64,000 bases of DNA. Source: Bacillota bacterium. Its GTDB lineage: Bacteria > Bacillota > Bacilli > Paenibacillales > NBRC-103111. A program made the position numbers and the translations under genes. Positions 34,913 through 43,039 of the stretch are shown piece by piece (position 1 is the first letter of the stretch; each line of letters starts with the position of its first letter). Where the stretch lies: positions 1-64,000 of the forward strand of contig JAEWGW010000016.1 of the NCBI GenBank assembly GCA_023388055.1, written 5' to 3'. The notes under the pieces were generated by a model. It was not told where the DNA came from. It did not search any database and saw only the letters and a list, made by a program, of their open reading frames with translations.

Positions 34913-34930
34913 ATAATGCATGTGCATTAT
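34913..34930. promoter_or_regulatory. Palindrome ATAATGCA-TG-TGCATTAT upstream of LuxR-type gene
   Basis: A perfect inverted repeat of 8 bases around TG, with flanking GAC/GTC extending it. Related TAATGCA sequences occur after the regulator (35863-35892) and before the VanW gene (35904-35921), which suggests the operator of the regulator at 35000. Confidence 0.65.
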
Positions 34931-34999
34931 TGTCAGTATCTAGAAATAATGTGTTATTTATTAAATAAGGAATTTAATATTTGAAAGGGGCTGAATGGA

Positions 35000-35845
35000 G
35001 TGGGCGTATTTGCGGACAAGATTAAATGTGATTTTTTTCAGAATACGATTGGAATTTCTGATGAGGAAATGAAACGATTCGAACAAAAATCCATTCATAA
35101 TGGCGTACTGAAAGATACCATGCGAGTGCGCTTCCGATTATCAGGCAAAATGCTGGAGCGTTTACTTGTTAAGTGTCAGACGATTATGGATATTATCCGC
35201 AAGGAGGAGCTGCTGAACAATCACGCATTTTATTTTCCCTATCTTCTGATGGTAACGGATACAAATGGTGTCATCATTTACATAACGGGGGATGAAGCCT
35301 CCATAACCAATGCAGAGCAGATGAATAATATCGGAGTGGGCTCCTCCTTATCCTTCTCCAGCGCTGGCACGAATGCAGTATCGGCGGCGATTGAGCTTCA
35401 ACGGGCAGTGGTGATTTGCGGCGAGCAGCATTTTTTGAAGACGATGAGGGACTGGATCACGCTATCCATTCCGATTCGAAATTCGGAAAATAATGTCGCG
35501 GTTTACCTGACCTTTTCCTCCTTCCACAGCATCCCGGGGCCGATTATTTATCCTTGTTTGGAGTCCATTGGGAACAGGCTGGAGTACCAGTTGAAAAAAA
35601 CGGAAACGCAAGGCAAGGTGTGGTTCGTGGAGGAAATTCTGGAGGAAAGACTCAGCCATCTTCCGCTTACCCCGAGAGAGAAGGAAGTGGCGATGTATTG
35701 GTTACTGGATTATGACTATAAGCAAATCAGCAAGGTGGTTGGCATCAGTGAAAATACAATTCGGGTATATGTAACCCGGATCAACAACAAGCTGCGTGTG
35801 AATTCCAAGGCTTCCCTAATTCTCCGGGTGCTGGGGGCGATTTGA
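35000..35845 (+). CDS. GAF-domain LuxR-type transcriptional regulator
   Basis: 281 residues from GTG 35000 (AAGGGG upstream). Residues ~40-190 form a GAF-like sensor of the kind seen in AcoR-type activators (YLLMVTDTNGVIIYITGD, NNIGVGSSLSFSSAGTNAVS, KTMRDWITLSIPI). The C-terminal ~65 residues are a LuxR/GerE HTH: LTPREKEVAMYWLLDYDYKQ, ISKVVGISENTIRVYVTRIN and NKLRVNSKASLI. There is no receiver domain, so activity probably depends on a ligand. Palindromes flank it on both sides (autoregulation inferred). Codon and base composition are more AT-rich than the neighbouring codY. Confidence 0.88.
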   Translation: MGVFADKIKCDFFQNTIGISDEEMKRFEQKSIHNGVLKDTMRVRFRLSGKMLERLLVKCQTIMDIIRKEELLNNHAFYFPYLLMVTDTNGVIIYITGDEASITNAEQMNNIGVGSSLSFSSAGTNAVSAAIELQRAVVICGEQHFLKTMRDWITLSIPIRNSENNVAVYLTFSSFHSIPGPIIYPCLESIGNRLEYQLKKTETQGKVWFVEEILEERLSHLPLTPREKEVAMYWLLDYDYKQISKVVGISENTIRVYVTRINNKLRVNSKASLILRVLGAI

Positions 35846-35862
35846 TGCATCTTGGCTTGAAG

Positions 35863-35892
35863 TAATGCACCTGCAGTACACAAGGTGCATTA
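35863..35892. promoter_or_regulatory. Inverted repeat TAATGCACCT...AGGTGCATTA
   Basis: Perfect 10-bp arms (35863-35872 and 35883-35892) separated by 10 bases, just after the LuxR-type gene. It shares the TAATGCA core with the palindrome upstream of that gene. It could be an operator for the VanW gene; a terminator role is less likely because no T run follows. Confidence 0.6.
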
Positions 35893-35903
35893 GGTAATCC
35901 GGC

Positions 35904-35921
35904 ATAATGTGTGTGTATTAT
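35904..35921. promoter_or_regulatory. Related palindrome ATAATG-TGTGTG-TATTAT
   Basis: Eighteen bases with ATAAT/ATTAT ends matching the 34913-34930 site in spacing, ~100 bases before the VanW-domain gene. It is probably a second, weaker site for the same regulator. Confidence 0.5.
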
Positions 35922-36022
35922 TTTCTTCCTCTACCGCTTCCGGTTATGCTGTTGGAAGAAACAGGATTACGTCGATTTCAGTCGAGCACCGGAAATTCTT
36001 ATACGTGGAAAGGAAGAATAGC

Positions 36023-36898
36023 ATGAGGCAAAAACGCAAAGGCGGGTGGATACGCTCCATTGCATGGGTATCCGGATTGACAGCAGGCTGCGGCTTGGTG
36101 GCAGCAGGATTGTGGATGTTCGGAGTGATTGATTTAGACAGTCCCTCCGCTCTTGCTCAAAATCCTAAGCCTGCAGCATCTGCCGGAACGGCCCCTTCTC
36201 CATCCGCTTCTCCCAAGACCGAACGCACCACTGGAGGAGAAGGGCTGCTGGTGCAATCCACCAATACCGCATTCCTGACCGAAGGGGCGAAAAGGTGGCT
36301 GAATGAGCTGGCGAAGGTTTCTCTGCAGCCCCAGGAATTGTTTTCTCTGGATGAATGGGTGAAAAGCACGGCGGAGAAAGAGAAGCTGGATAAACAACAG
36401 GAGGATATCTCCCATATAGCCGGTCTGTTGTATGAGGCTGCATTGCGTGGAGGGTTAAGCATTGGCGAAAGGCATACGCACCAGGACCTTCCGGCTTATG
36501 CATCTCCGGGATTTGATGTGGTCTACCAGGAAAACACCAGGAATCTGACACTGAGCAATCCGTACAGCTTTGCGATGCAGATCGGAGCCGTAACTGCAGA
36601 TCATACACCTCCCGCCGTTTATTTCAAAGGCAGCCCGGATGGAAAATGGGCACCGGTAAACCTGGAGGTCGCTGTGGAACAGGTTCAGCCCGAAAAGGTT
36701 GAGATGGTGGATTTTACGTTAGGAGCCGGCAAGGGTGAAACCCTCCGCCGGGAAGGGAAGAAAGGAATGCTGATTCTGGTGAAGGCGAAGGAAGGAGAGC
36801 TTACCCGTGTAATAACAAAGGATTATTATGCACCCTTGGATGCTGTAGTTGCACGTGGTCCTACTGCTGAGGAGCTCAAAGAATCAGGTGGGCAGTAA
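36023..36898 (+). CDS. Membrane-anchored VanW-domain protein
   Basis: 291 residues from ATG 36023 (GGAAAGGAAG upstream). A basic start and one transmembrane helix (about residues 11-35) are followed by a Pro/Ala/Ser-rich spacer and a VanW-like domain: LYEAALRGGLSIGERHTHQD, LPAYASPGFDVVYQENTRNL and TLSNPYSFAMQIG. VanW domains are extracellular and linked to cell-wall or vancomycin-resistance loci, but their activity is unknown. It lies between the LuxR-type regulator and the pilus genes, on the outer side of the membrane. Confidence 0.85.
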   Translation: MRQKRKGGWIRSIAWVSGLTAGCGLVAAGLWMFGVIDLDSPSALAQNPKPAASAGTAPSPSASPKTERTTGGEGLLVQSTNTAFLTEGAKRWLNELAKVSLQPQELFSLDEWVKSTAEKEKLDKQQEDISHIAGLLYEAALRGGLSIGERHTHQDLPAYASPGFDVVYQENTRNLTLSNPYSFAMQIGAVTADHTPPAVYFKGSPDGKWAPVNLEVAVEQVQPEKVEMVDFTLGAGKGETLRREGKKGMLILVKAKEGELTRVITKDYYAPLDAVVARGPTAEELKESGGQ

Positions 36899-36923
36899 GT
36901 TGGGTGGCCGCCAATAGTAAGAG

Positions 36924-37017
36924 ACTGCGACGAAATAAAGTACCGCTAATTTGCCGACAAAACTCCCAAAACCGTGGAGATTTTGTCAACAAAAGCGGGT
37001 ACTAATTTCCTCGCAGC
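36924..37017. repeat. Long nested palindrome upstream of pilB
   Basis: Arms nest in order: CTGCGA/TCGCAG (36925-36930, 37011-37016), GAAAT/ATTTC, AGTACCGCT/AGCGGGTACT (36939-36947, 36994-37003), and GACAAAACTCC/GGAG-A-TTTTGTC (36956-36966, 36976-36987). The whole ~94 bases can fold into one long hairpin. It ends ~30 bases before pilB. No T run is present, so it is more likely a regulatory RNA stem or a small palindromic repeat than a terminator. Confidence 0.75.
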
Positions 37018-37047
37018 TCCTAAGGCAGGAAAGGGAGGAAACGGGCC

Positions 37048-38772
37048 ATGAGGATTGGCGAGCTGTTGGTGATGAATGGTCTGATTACCGAGGAACAGCT
37101 GGAGCAAGGGCTGAAGCAGCAGGTGCACACCAAGAAGAAATTAGGAGAAATTCTGATTGAGCAAAACCTGATTACGGAACGCCAGCTGGTCGAAGCGCTG
37201 GAATTTCAATTGGGCTTTCCCGTTGTCAATATTTTCGAAACCACATTGGATATCAACGCTGTTCAACTGATCTCGGAAGCGCTGGCCCGCAAACACTGTG
37301 TGATTCCGATTGAAAAGAGGAACGGTAAAATCAAGGTCGCCATGAGTGATCCCCTGAATTATGATGCCATTGAGGAAATCCGGATGGCCACCGGCATGAG
37401 TGTTCAACCGTTAATTGCAGTCCGGTCTGAGGTAGAGCAGGCCATTACCCGCAATTATGGGATGAAGGAATCGGTAGAGGAGCTGATGGAGGATCTCACC
37501 AAGCTGGAGGGCAAGGATGAGGAGCAGGAGGCCCAGGATCAAGGCTCTCCCATTGTCAAGCTGGTCAACCAGATTATTCAATCGGCAGTACAGCAGAAGG
37601 CCAGTGACATTCACATCGATCCCCAAGAGAAGCAGATAAGCGTGAAATACCGGATTGACGGTGTGCTGCGAACTGAAAAGGCGCTGGCCAAAAGCATGCA
37701 GGGAGTATTAACCGCCCGGATGAAAATTATCGCGAAGCTTAACATTGCGGAGCGCAGATTGCCCCAGGACGGCCGGATCCAGGTGCAGGTGGAAAACCGC
37801 CGGATCGACATTCGGATGTCTACGCTGCCTACTGTCCATGGAGAAAGCATCGTACTGCGGATTCTGGATCAATCGGCAGGTCTGAAGAAGGTGGCGGAGC
37901 TGGGGTTAAGCGAACCCAATCTTGCGGTATTCGAACGGATGATCCGGAAGCCAAACGGGATTGTGCTGATTACAGGCCCTACCGGTAGTGGTAAAACCTC
38001 CACCTTGTATTCGGCTTTAAGCGAGTTGAATACCGACAGTGTAAAAATCATCACCACCGAGGATCCGGTGGAATACCGGATGTCCGGCGTTACTCAGGTT
38101 CAGGTCAACAGTCAAATCGGACTTAGCTTTGCCGCCAGTCTCCGTTCCATTCTCCGGCAGGATCCTAATATTGTGATGGTCGGGGAAATCCGGGATTCGG
38201 AAACGGCGGAAATTGCCGTACGGGCATCGCTTACTGGTCACATGGTGCTGAGCACCATTCACACCAACAGCGCTGTCAGCACCATAAGCCGGTTGATTGA
38301 TATGGGAATCGACCCTTATCTGATCGCTTCTTCCTTATCCTGTATCGTCGCCCAACGTTTGGTGCGCCGGGTATGCCGGGAGTGCGGGGAAAGTGTACCG
38401 GCCGGAGAAAATGACCGGAAGCTGCTTTTGGCCCATGGGCTCTTGGAGGCGGATGGATCCAAATTGGCGGATGCCGTGGGGGTGGGGTTCTTCCGCAGGG
38501 AGCCTGCTCAACCGGCCCCTGTAATGCTGATGCGGGGGAGGGGCTGCGGAGTATGCAACAAAACCGGCTATAGCGGCCGACTGGCGGTTCACGAGGTTCT
38601 GTCCATGGATGAACCCTTGCGCAGACTGATTGCCCAGAACCGGCCCATCAATGAAATGGAGGCGTATCTGGCGGATATCAATTACAAAAATATGATGTAT
38701 GACGGGCTGTCGAAGGTCAAGAGCGGGCAAACCACTACAGAAGAGGTATTGAAGGCTGTTTCGGATGACTAG
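37048..38772 (+). CDS. pilB: Type IV pilus assembly ATPase PilB (GspE family) with MshEN domain
   Basis: 574 residues, RBS AAAGGGAGG. The N-terminus holds two MshEN-type 24-residue motifs (RIGELLVMNGLITEEQL... and KLGEILIEQNLITERQL...), known in MshE/PilB relatives to bind cyclic-di-GMP. The secretion ATPase core follows with ASDIHIDPQEKQISVKYRID, Walker A GPTGSGKTSTLYSAL, Asp box ITTEDPVEY, Walker B PNIVMVGEIRD, a His box HMVLSTIHTNSAV, and tetracysteine zinc site CRECG...CGVCNKTGY. It powers pilus extension and heads the pilus operon. A long hairpin lies in its leader. Confidence 0.95.
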   Translation: MRIGELLVMNGLITEEQLEQGLKQQVHTKKKLGEILIEQNLITERQLVEALEFQLGFPVVNIFETTLDINAVQLISEALARKHCVIPIEKRNGKIKVAMSDPLNYDAIEEIRMATGMSVQPLIAVRSEVEQAITRNYGMKESVEELMEDLTKLEGKDEEQEAQDQGSPIVKLVNQIIQSAVQQKASDIHIDPQEKQISVKYRIDGVLRTEKALAKSMQGVLTARMKIIAKLNIAERRLPQDGRIQVQVENRRIDIRMSTLPTVHGESIVLRILDQSAGLKKVAELGLSEPNLAVFERMIRKPNGIVLITGPTGSGKTSTLYSALSELNTDSVKIITTEDPVEYRMSGVTQVQVNSQIGLSFAASLRSILRQDPNIVMVGEIRDSETAEIAVRASLTGHMVLSTIHTNSAVSTISRLIDMGIDPYLIASSLSCIVAQRLVRRVCRECGESVPAGENDRKLLLAHGLLEADGSKLADAVGVGFFRREPAQPAPVMLMRGRGCGVCNKTGYSGRLAVHEVLSMDEPLRRLIAQNRPINEMEAYLADINYKNMMYDGLSKVKSGQTTTEEVLKAVSDD

Positions 38773-38789
38773 CATAAGGGAGGGCGGCA

Positions 38790-40001
38790 ATGCCGAACTT
38801 TGCCTATGAGGCTGTAAATGAATCAGGAAAAAAAGTAAAGGGAATCGTGCGGGCGCTTAATAAGCAAAGCGCTATCGTGGAGCTTCGCAGCAAAGGGTAT
38901 ATGATCCGCAGTGTGCAGGAGAAGGCCGCTACGGTGATGGACGCGGAGATCAGCGTGGGCAGGGCGGTTAAGCTTCAGGACTTCGTCATCTTCTGCCGGC
39001 AATTTGCCACGTTGATCCGCTCCGGCATTCAGATTGACCAAGCCCTGGGTATATTAGAGGCCCAATCCGCCTCCAAACGGCTAAAGCTGGCCATCGGAGA
39101 GGTTTCGGACCAAATCCGCAACGGGCATAATCTATCCAAAGGGATGGGGGACCATCCGAAAATTTTTCCTGCCATGTTTGTAAATATGGTGGCTTCGGGA
39201 GAAACCGGCGGCAATCTGGATGAGGTGCTGGACCGGATGGCGGACCATTATGAGAAGGAGCACAAAACCATCCAGAAGGTGAAGTCAGCCATGACCTATC
39301 CCATCATCGTGCTGATTATCGCCATAGCCGTTGTCATCTTTCTGCTTCTGAAGATTGTGCCGACATTCACAGAGTTATTCAATGACCAAGGAGCTACCTT
39401 GCCCTGGATAACACGTTTTGTGATGGGAGCCAGCAATGCTGTTGCCCACTACTGGTGGATGTTTCTCATTCTGCTGGCAGGTGCTGTGCTCCTGATCCGA
39501 AGCATTCTCTCTACAGAAGAGGGCAAGCTGCTCAGGGACAAGCTGAAATTCCGCATTCCTATTTTTGGAGCCATTCTGAAAAAATCGGCGGTAGCCCGGA
39601 TGGCCCGAACCATGTCCTCGCTGTTTATGGGAGCTGTACCCATCATCCAAATTTTGGAGGTAACAGAGCAGGTAGTGGGAAACCGGTTATTGGGTGTGGT
39701 GCTGAGGGAGGCCAGAGACAGTCTGCAGCAGGGCAAGCTCCTCTCAGAACCCTTCACCAAAAGCGGACTATTCCCGCCCATGGTGACCCAGATGCTGATC
39801 ATTGGGGAAGAAACCGGGCAGGTGGATAAAATGCTGTCGAAGGTTGCGGATTTTTATGAAACAGATGTGGATCAAAGCGTAGACCGTTTAAAGTCGGTTG
39901 TGGAGCCGTTGATGCTGTTGATCGTAGGCTGCATTGTAGGGGTCATTGTCGCGGCGATCATGTCGCCAATGTTCAAAATGTACGAAAATATGTTGAATTG
40001 A
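38790..40001 (+). CDS. pilC: Type IV pilus inner-membrane platform protein PilC (GspF family)
   Basis: 403 residues with the start MPNFAYEAVNESGKKVKG, two GspF domains (LQDFVIFCRQFATLIRSGIQ and VARMARTMSSLFMGAVPIIQ), and three membrane helices: YPIIVLIIAIAVVIFLLLKI, the YWWMFLILLAGAVLLIRS segment, and VEPLMLLIVGCIVGVIVAAI at the end. It couples PilB or PilT to pilin insertion. 17 bases after pilB. Confidence 0.95.
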   Translation: MPNFAYEAVNESGKKVKGIVRALNKQSAIVELRSKGYMIRSVQEKAATVMDAEISVGRAVKLQDFVIFCRQFATLIRSGIQIDQALGILEAQSASKRLKLAIGEVSDQIRNGHNLSKGMGDHPKIFPAMFVNMVASGETGGNLDEVLDRMADHYEKEHKTIQKVKSAMTYPIIVLIIAIAVVIFLLLKIVPTFTELFNDQGATLPWITRFVMGASNAVAHYWWMFLILLAGAVLLIRSILSTEEGKLLRDKLKFRIPIFGAILKKSAVARMARTMSSLFMGAVPIIQILEVTEQVVGNRLLGVVLREARDSLQQGKLLSEPFTKSGLFPPMVTQMLIIGEETGQVDKMLSKVADFYETDVDQSVDRLKSVVEPLMLLIVGCIVGVIVAAIMSPMFKMYENMLN

Positions 40002-40044
40002 GTCGAAAAAACCTTGCCGCGAAAGGGGGTGAGACAAAAAAATC

Positions 40045-40629
40045 ATGTGTAAAGTGTATGGCATCGAACAAACTTATACGTTACAACCAATTCGAAACGG
40101 GAGTGTGGAAGAAACAATGACAGGAATTCAAAAAGGAATCAAAGGTTTTCAAATGCCGCAATTTTCTTTATCCAAGCTGCACAAGAATGAAAAGGGCTTG
40201 ACCTTAATCGAGCTGTTGGCCGTTATTGTGATTCTGGCCATTATAGCGGCCATCGCTGTTCCATCCATTACCGGCATTGTCGGCAAAACCAAGAAGGAAT
40301 CGCACCGGGCTAATGCGCAGCTGATTATTGACGGGGCCAGGTACAAAATCACGGTTGAAGACTTTAAACCGGATGACACCGGCAAAACACAAACGATAAC
40401 ACTTAAGGATATTGTGGACGACGGGTTCCTGGAAAAGCTTCCTAATGATCCCACAGGGGGAGGCAAATATAATGAATTGACTTCCGTAGTGACTGTAACA
40501 AAGAATGATAAGAATGAAAACAAGCTGGATTATGCCATAACATTGGTGGGTTCAGGCGGTATCCCTTATTTTACGACAATCAATGAGGAAGCTATTAAAA
40601 CACAGGCGATTGTGACCGCCAAGCCCTAA
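40045..40629 (+). CDS. Major type IV pilin (PilA-like prepilin)
   Basis: The prepilin signature is KNEKG|LTLIELLAVIVILAI: cleavage after Gly, Glu at +5 and a hydrophobic N-terminal helix. Position +1 is Leu rather than the usual Phe. After the helix come ~105 residues of a pilin head with a Gly/Lys-rich, strand-forming sequence. ATG 40045 has the best ribosome site (AAGGGGGTGA) but gives an unusually long ~52-residue leader; ATG 40117 and 40153 give ~28 or ~15-residue leaders, more normal for type IV prepilins. The prepilin peptidase is encoded at 51970. Mature length is ~143 residues. Confidence 0.9.
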   Translation: MCKVYGIEQTYTLQPIRNGSVEETMTGIQKGIKGFQMPQFSLSKLHKNEKGLTLIELLAVIVILAIIAAIAVPSITGIVGKTKKESHRANAQLIIDGARYKITVEDFKPDDTGKTQTITLKDIVDDGFLEKLPNDPTGGGKYNELTSVVTVTKNDKNENKLDYAITLVGSGGIPYFTTINEEAIKTQAIVTAKP

Positions 40630-40652
40630 GGAATTACATATTAACCAGGCAT

Positions 40653-40683
40653 CCCGCAGTCTTCATTCCCCCCCGGCTGCGGG
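40653..40683 (+). promoter_or_regulatory. Stem-loop between pilin and pilM
   Basis: CCCGCAG (40653-40659) and CTGCGGG (40677-40683) form a 7-bp stem around a C-rich loop, without a following T run. Such stem-loops after a highly expressed first gene can end part of the transcripts or protect the upstream mRNA, giving more pilin than assembly proteins. Confidence 0.5.
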
Positions 40684-40727
40684 AAAGCCTCTTGCCCTTC
40701 ATATGACACGAGAGAGGAGCCGGCGGC

Positions 40728-41732
40728 ATGTTCGGACTCAGACGAAAAAAAACCGCGACCGGTATACATATTACGGATACCCAAATCAAGCTTGTTGAAA
40801 TTGAGGGCAGCTCCCAGCACGTTGATGTGCTCCAAAAACATATCATTGGCCTTGAAGAAGGCAGCATTCGGAACGGAAAATTAGTGGACGAAGAGTCTGT
40901 TATTCATAGATTAACCCAGCATGTGAAAGCCAGAGCCCTCCAGGGAACGCCCGTTCACCTGACCCTTCCTACCTCCAATGTTATTCTGCGAAAGTCGGTG
41001 CTTCCGGCCCTGAAGGATCAGGAGCTGCGCAATATGATCGACGTCGAGCTGAATGGAGGCTCCCAGGTTCCTTTTAAAAACCCGGTGTTCGACTTTGTAC
41101 GTCTGGGCCCGGTCCCAACGGAGGCAGCTGCGGCAGCTGAAACGGAGGTAGCCAAAACCAAATTCCAGAAGCAGGAATCCGTGCTGATCTTCGCCACCCC
41201 TCTTGAGGTAGTGGACAGCTATTCCGCTCTTATATATAAATCCGGTCTTGCACCTGTTTCGGTGGATATTGCCCCTTTGGCCATCTTCCGGATTCTTGCC
41301 AAGCAGCAGCAATTGTCCGGAGCCTTCCTTCCCAAAACCTTTATGTTTCTGCAGCTGGAATCGGAATATGCGGATGTCAGTATTTTTACAGAGGGAATTC
41401 CGGTTTTTATGCGCTCGATCCAGATGAATCAGGGTTATGCCATGGACTCCGGCAGTGAAAAGACGGAGGTGTACGGAAGGAATCTGAACATGGAGCTGGG
41501 GCGTATTCTGAACTATTTCCAGTACAGCGTATCAACCGCACAGGAGGAGGTAGACCGGATTTATTTAATCGGTGAGACCGAATGGACAACCAGCTTGATC
41601 CCTTCCCTGGAGAGCTTCTTCCCCGGTGAAATCGCTTTGTTCCCGTTGGAGCAGATTTTGCGGGCAAGAGACTCCTCCATCCAAGCCTTCACGGTGCCCA
41701 TGGGGTTGGCTCTGAAGGGGGTTATCCTGTGA
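40728..41732 (+). CDS. pilM: Type IV pilus assembly protein PilM
   Basis: 334 residues, actin-like fold. MFGLRRKKTATGIHITDTQI is the typical start, and VHLTLPTSNVILRKSVLPAL and the C-terminal VDRIYLIGETEWTTSLI fit PilM. PilM is a cytoplasmic ATP-binding protein that docks on the PilN N-terminus; here the next gene starts with NLPIERLQSIEINLL, which contains the INLL-type motif. Ribosome site GAGAGGAG. Confidence 0.92.
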   Translation: MFGLRRKKTATGIHITDTQIKLVEIEGSSQHVDVLQKHIIGLEEGSIRNGKLVDEESVIHRLTQHVKARALQGTPVHLTLPTSNVILRKSVLPALKDQELRNMIDVELNGGSQVPFKNPVFDFVRLGPVPTEAAAAAETEVAKTKFQKQESVLIFATPLEVVDSYSALIYKSGLAPVSVDIAPLAIFRILAKQQQLSGAFLPKTFMFLQLESEYADVSIFTEGIPVFMRSIQMNQGYAMDSGSEKTEVYGRNLNMELGRILNYFQYSVSTAQEEVDRIYLIGETEWTTSLIPSLESFFPGEIALFPLEQILRARDSSIQAFTVPMGLALKGVIL

Positions 41733-42337
41733 ATTTGCCGATTGAAAGGCTTCAATCTATCGAAATTAATCTTCTCCAAAAAGAGGAGCTTCACGAAAAA
41801 AGGAGAAAGCGGCTTTTTCCCACGCTGCTGCTGTTGACTGTGTTATTGGGAACGGCTTGTACGGCCTGGATGTGGATAGACGCCAAAAAGGGCTTGAGTG
41901 AGGATCAACAGGAGCTTGCGGTGGTTCAGAAGCAATTGGAAGCCGTTTCGCTTAAACTTGCGGATTCTCCCAGCTCGGCGGGGCTTTCCGAATTTTTGCC
42001 TCTTTATGAACAAGTCAGGAACGCTATCCCTTATTCCGTGGATATTCTGGATAAGCTGGCTGCGCTGGTTCCGGAGGAAAGCAATCTGGGGTCGTTATCC
42101 TTCGAGCAGAATCAGTCGATTAAGGTAACCGGTTTGTTCAGTACCACTGAAGGGGTGATTTCCTTTATGCAGGCGCTGAAGGCGGACCCTAGCTTCACTT
42201 TTGTAGGCATGAGCGGTATTACCAAGGTGCAGCCGGTCAAGCGGGACGCAACCAATCATACGGAAGCGGGATTGGCTGCTGTCCAGGCCACCTTTGACTT
42301 GAAATACAATGGCAATTTGCCGCCGAAGAAAGGGTGA
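41729..42337 (+). CDS. pilN: PilN-like pilus alignment protein
   Basis: 202 residues; GTG start overlaps the pilM stop as GTGA. The short cytoplasmic segment IEINLLQKEE is the PilM-binding motif of PilN; one membrane helix follows (LFPTLLLLTVLLGTACTAWM) and then an extracellular coiled-coil and ferredoxin-like domain. The role is inferred from order (pilM-pilN-pilO) and topology; sequence alone is weakly conserved. Confidence 0.85.
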   Translation: MNLPIERLQSIEINLLQKEELHEKRRKRLFPTLLLLTVLLGTACTAWMWIDAKKGLSEDQQELAVVQKQLEAVSLKLADSPSSAGLSEFLPLYEQVRNAIPYSVDILDKLAALVPEESNLGSLSFEQNQSIKVTGLFSTTEGVISFMQALKADPSFTFVGMSGITKVQPVKRDATNHTEAGLAAVQATFDLKYNGNLPPKKG

Positions 42338-42345
42338 TTACACCT

Positions 42346-43014
42346 ATGACTCTCTCATCTAAATCCAAGTGGCAATGGTTTTTGCTGTTGGTCATTCCTC
42401 TATTGCTGGTGGTTAGTTATGTCTATGCGGTTAAACCGGTGAAGGAGGAGCGCGCCGAGGCGCATAAGGAGCTTCAGAGTAAAAGAAAAGAGCTGCACAC
42501 CCTGCAAGCCAAGCTGGAAGGCAATCAAACCTCCGGGAACAAGGACAGGGTACTGCTGGATCAGGTGCGTGCCGGAGTGCCGGAAGCGCCTGATGTGGAG
42601 GAGCTGATCCGGGACTTCCGGATGCTGGAAGCGGTTAGTGGACTGAAAATGGACAGCTACAATATTCAAGTCTCCCAAGAGGTTGCCGCAGGCAGCTCCA
42701 ATGCGGGACAACCCCAGCAGCCGGCCTGGTCCACCCTGGCTTTGCCAATCAAAATGACAGCCACTGTAAAAGGCGGCTATCCGCATATCTACCGGCTCTT
42801 GAATGAGCTTAAGACCTTAAGGCGGATTATTCATGTGGAAAACATACATTTCACTACCCCCACCAGCTACCCTGTGAAGCTGCATATTCCCAATCAGGAG
42901 ATCAGCAGCACCATAACCTTTGTGGCTTATTATGCTCCAGGCTTAAGCCGGTTTTATAAGCAGCCGATCCCTACGGATTATGCCCGGCCGGAGGGTAAAC
43001 CCAGTCCTATGTAA
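42346..43014 (+). CDS. pilO: PilO-like pilus alignment protein
   Basis: 222 residues from ATG 42346, eight bases after AAAGGGTGA; GTG 42334 is an alternative that overlaps the pilN stop. One N-terminal membrane helix (WFLLLVIPLLLVVSYVYAV), a coiled coil (AEAHKELQSKRKELHTLQAK) and a C-terminal domain with the PilO-like YPHIYRLLNELKTLRRIIHV. Forms the PilM-N-O alignment complex with its neighbours. Confidence 0.88.
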   Translation: MTLSSKSKWQWFLLLVIPLLLVVSYVYAVKPVKEERAEAHKELQSKRKELHTLQAKLEGNQTSGNKDRVLLDQVRAGVPEAPDVEELIRDFRMLEAVSGLKMDSYNIQVSQEVAAGSSNAGQPQQPAWSTLALPIKMTATVKGGYPHIYRLLNELKTLRRIIHVENIHFTTPTSYPVKLHIPNQEISSTITFVAYYAPGLSRFYKQPIPTDYARPEGKPSPM

Positions 43015-43039
43015 TATGAAAAAGGAGGTGCACCCAATA

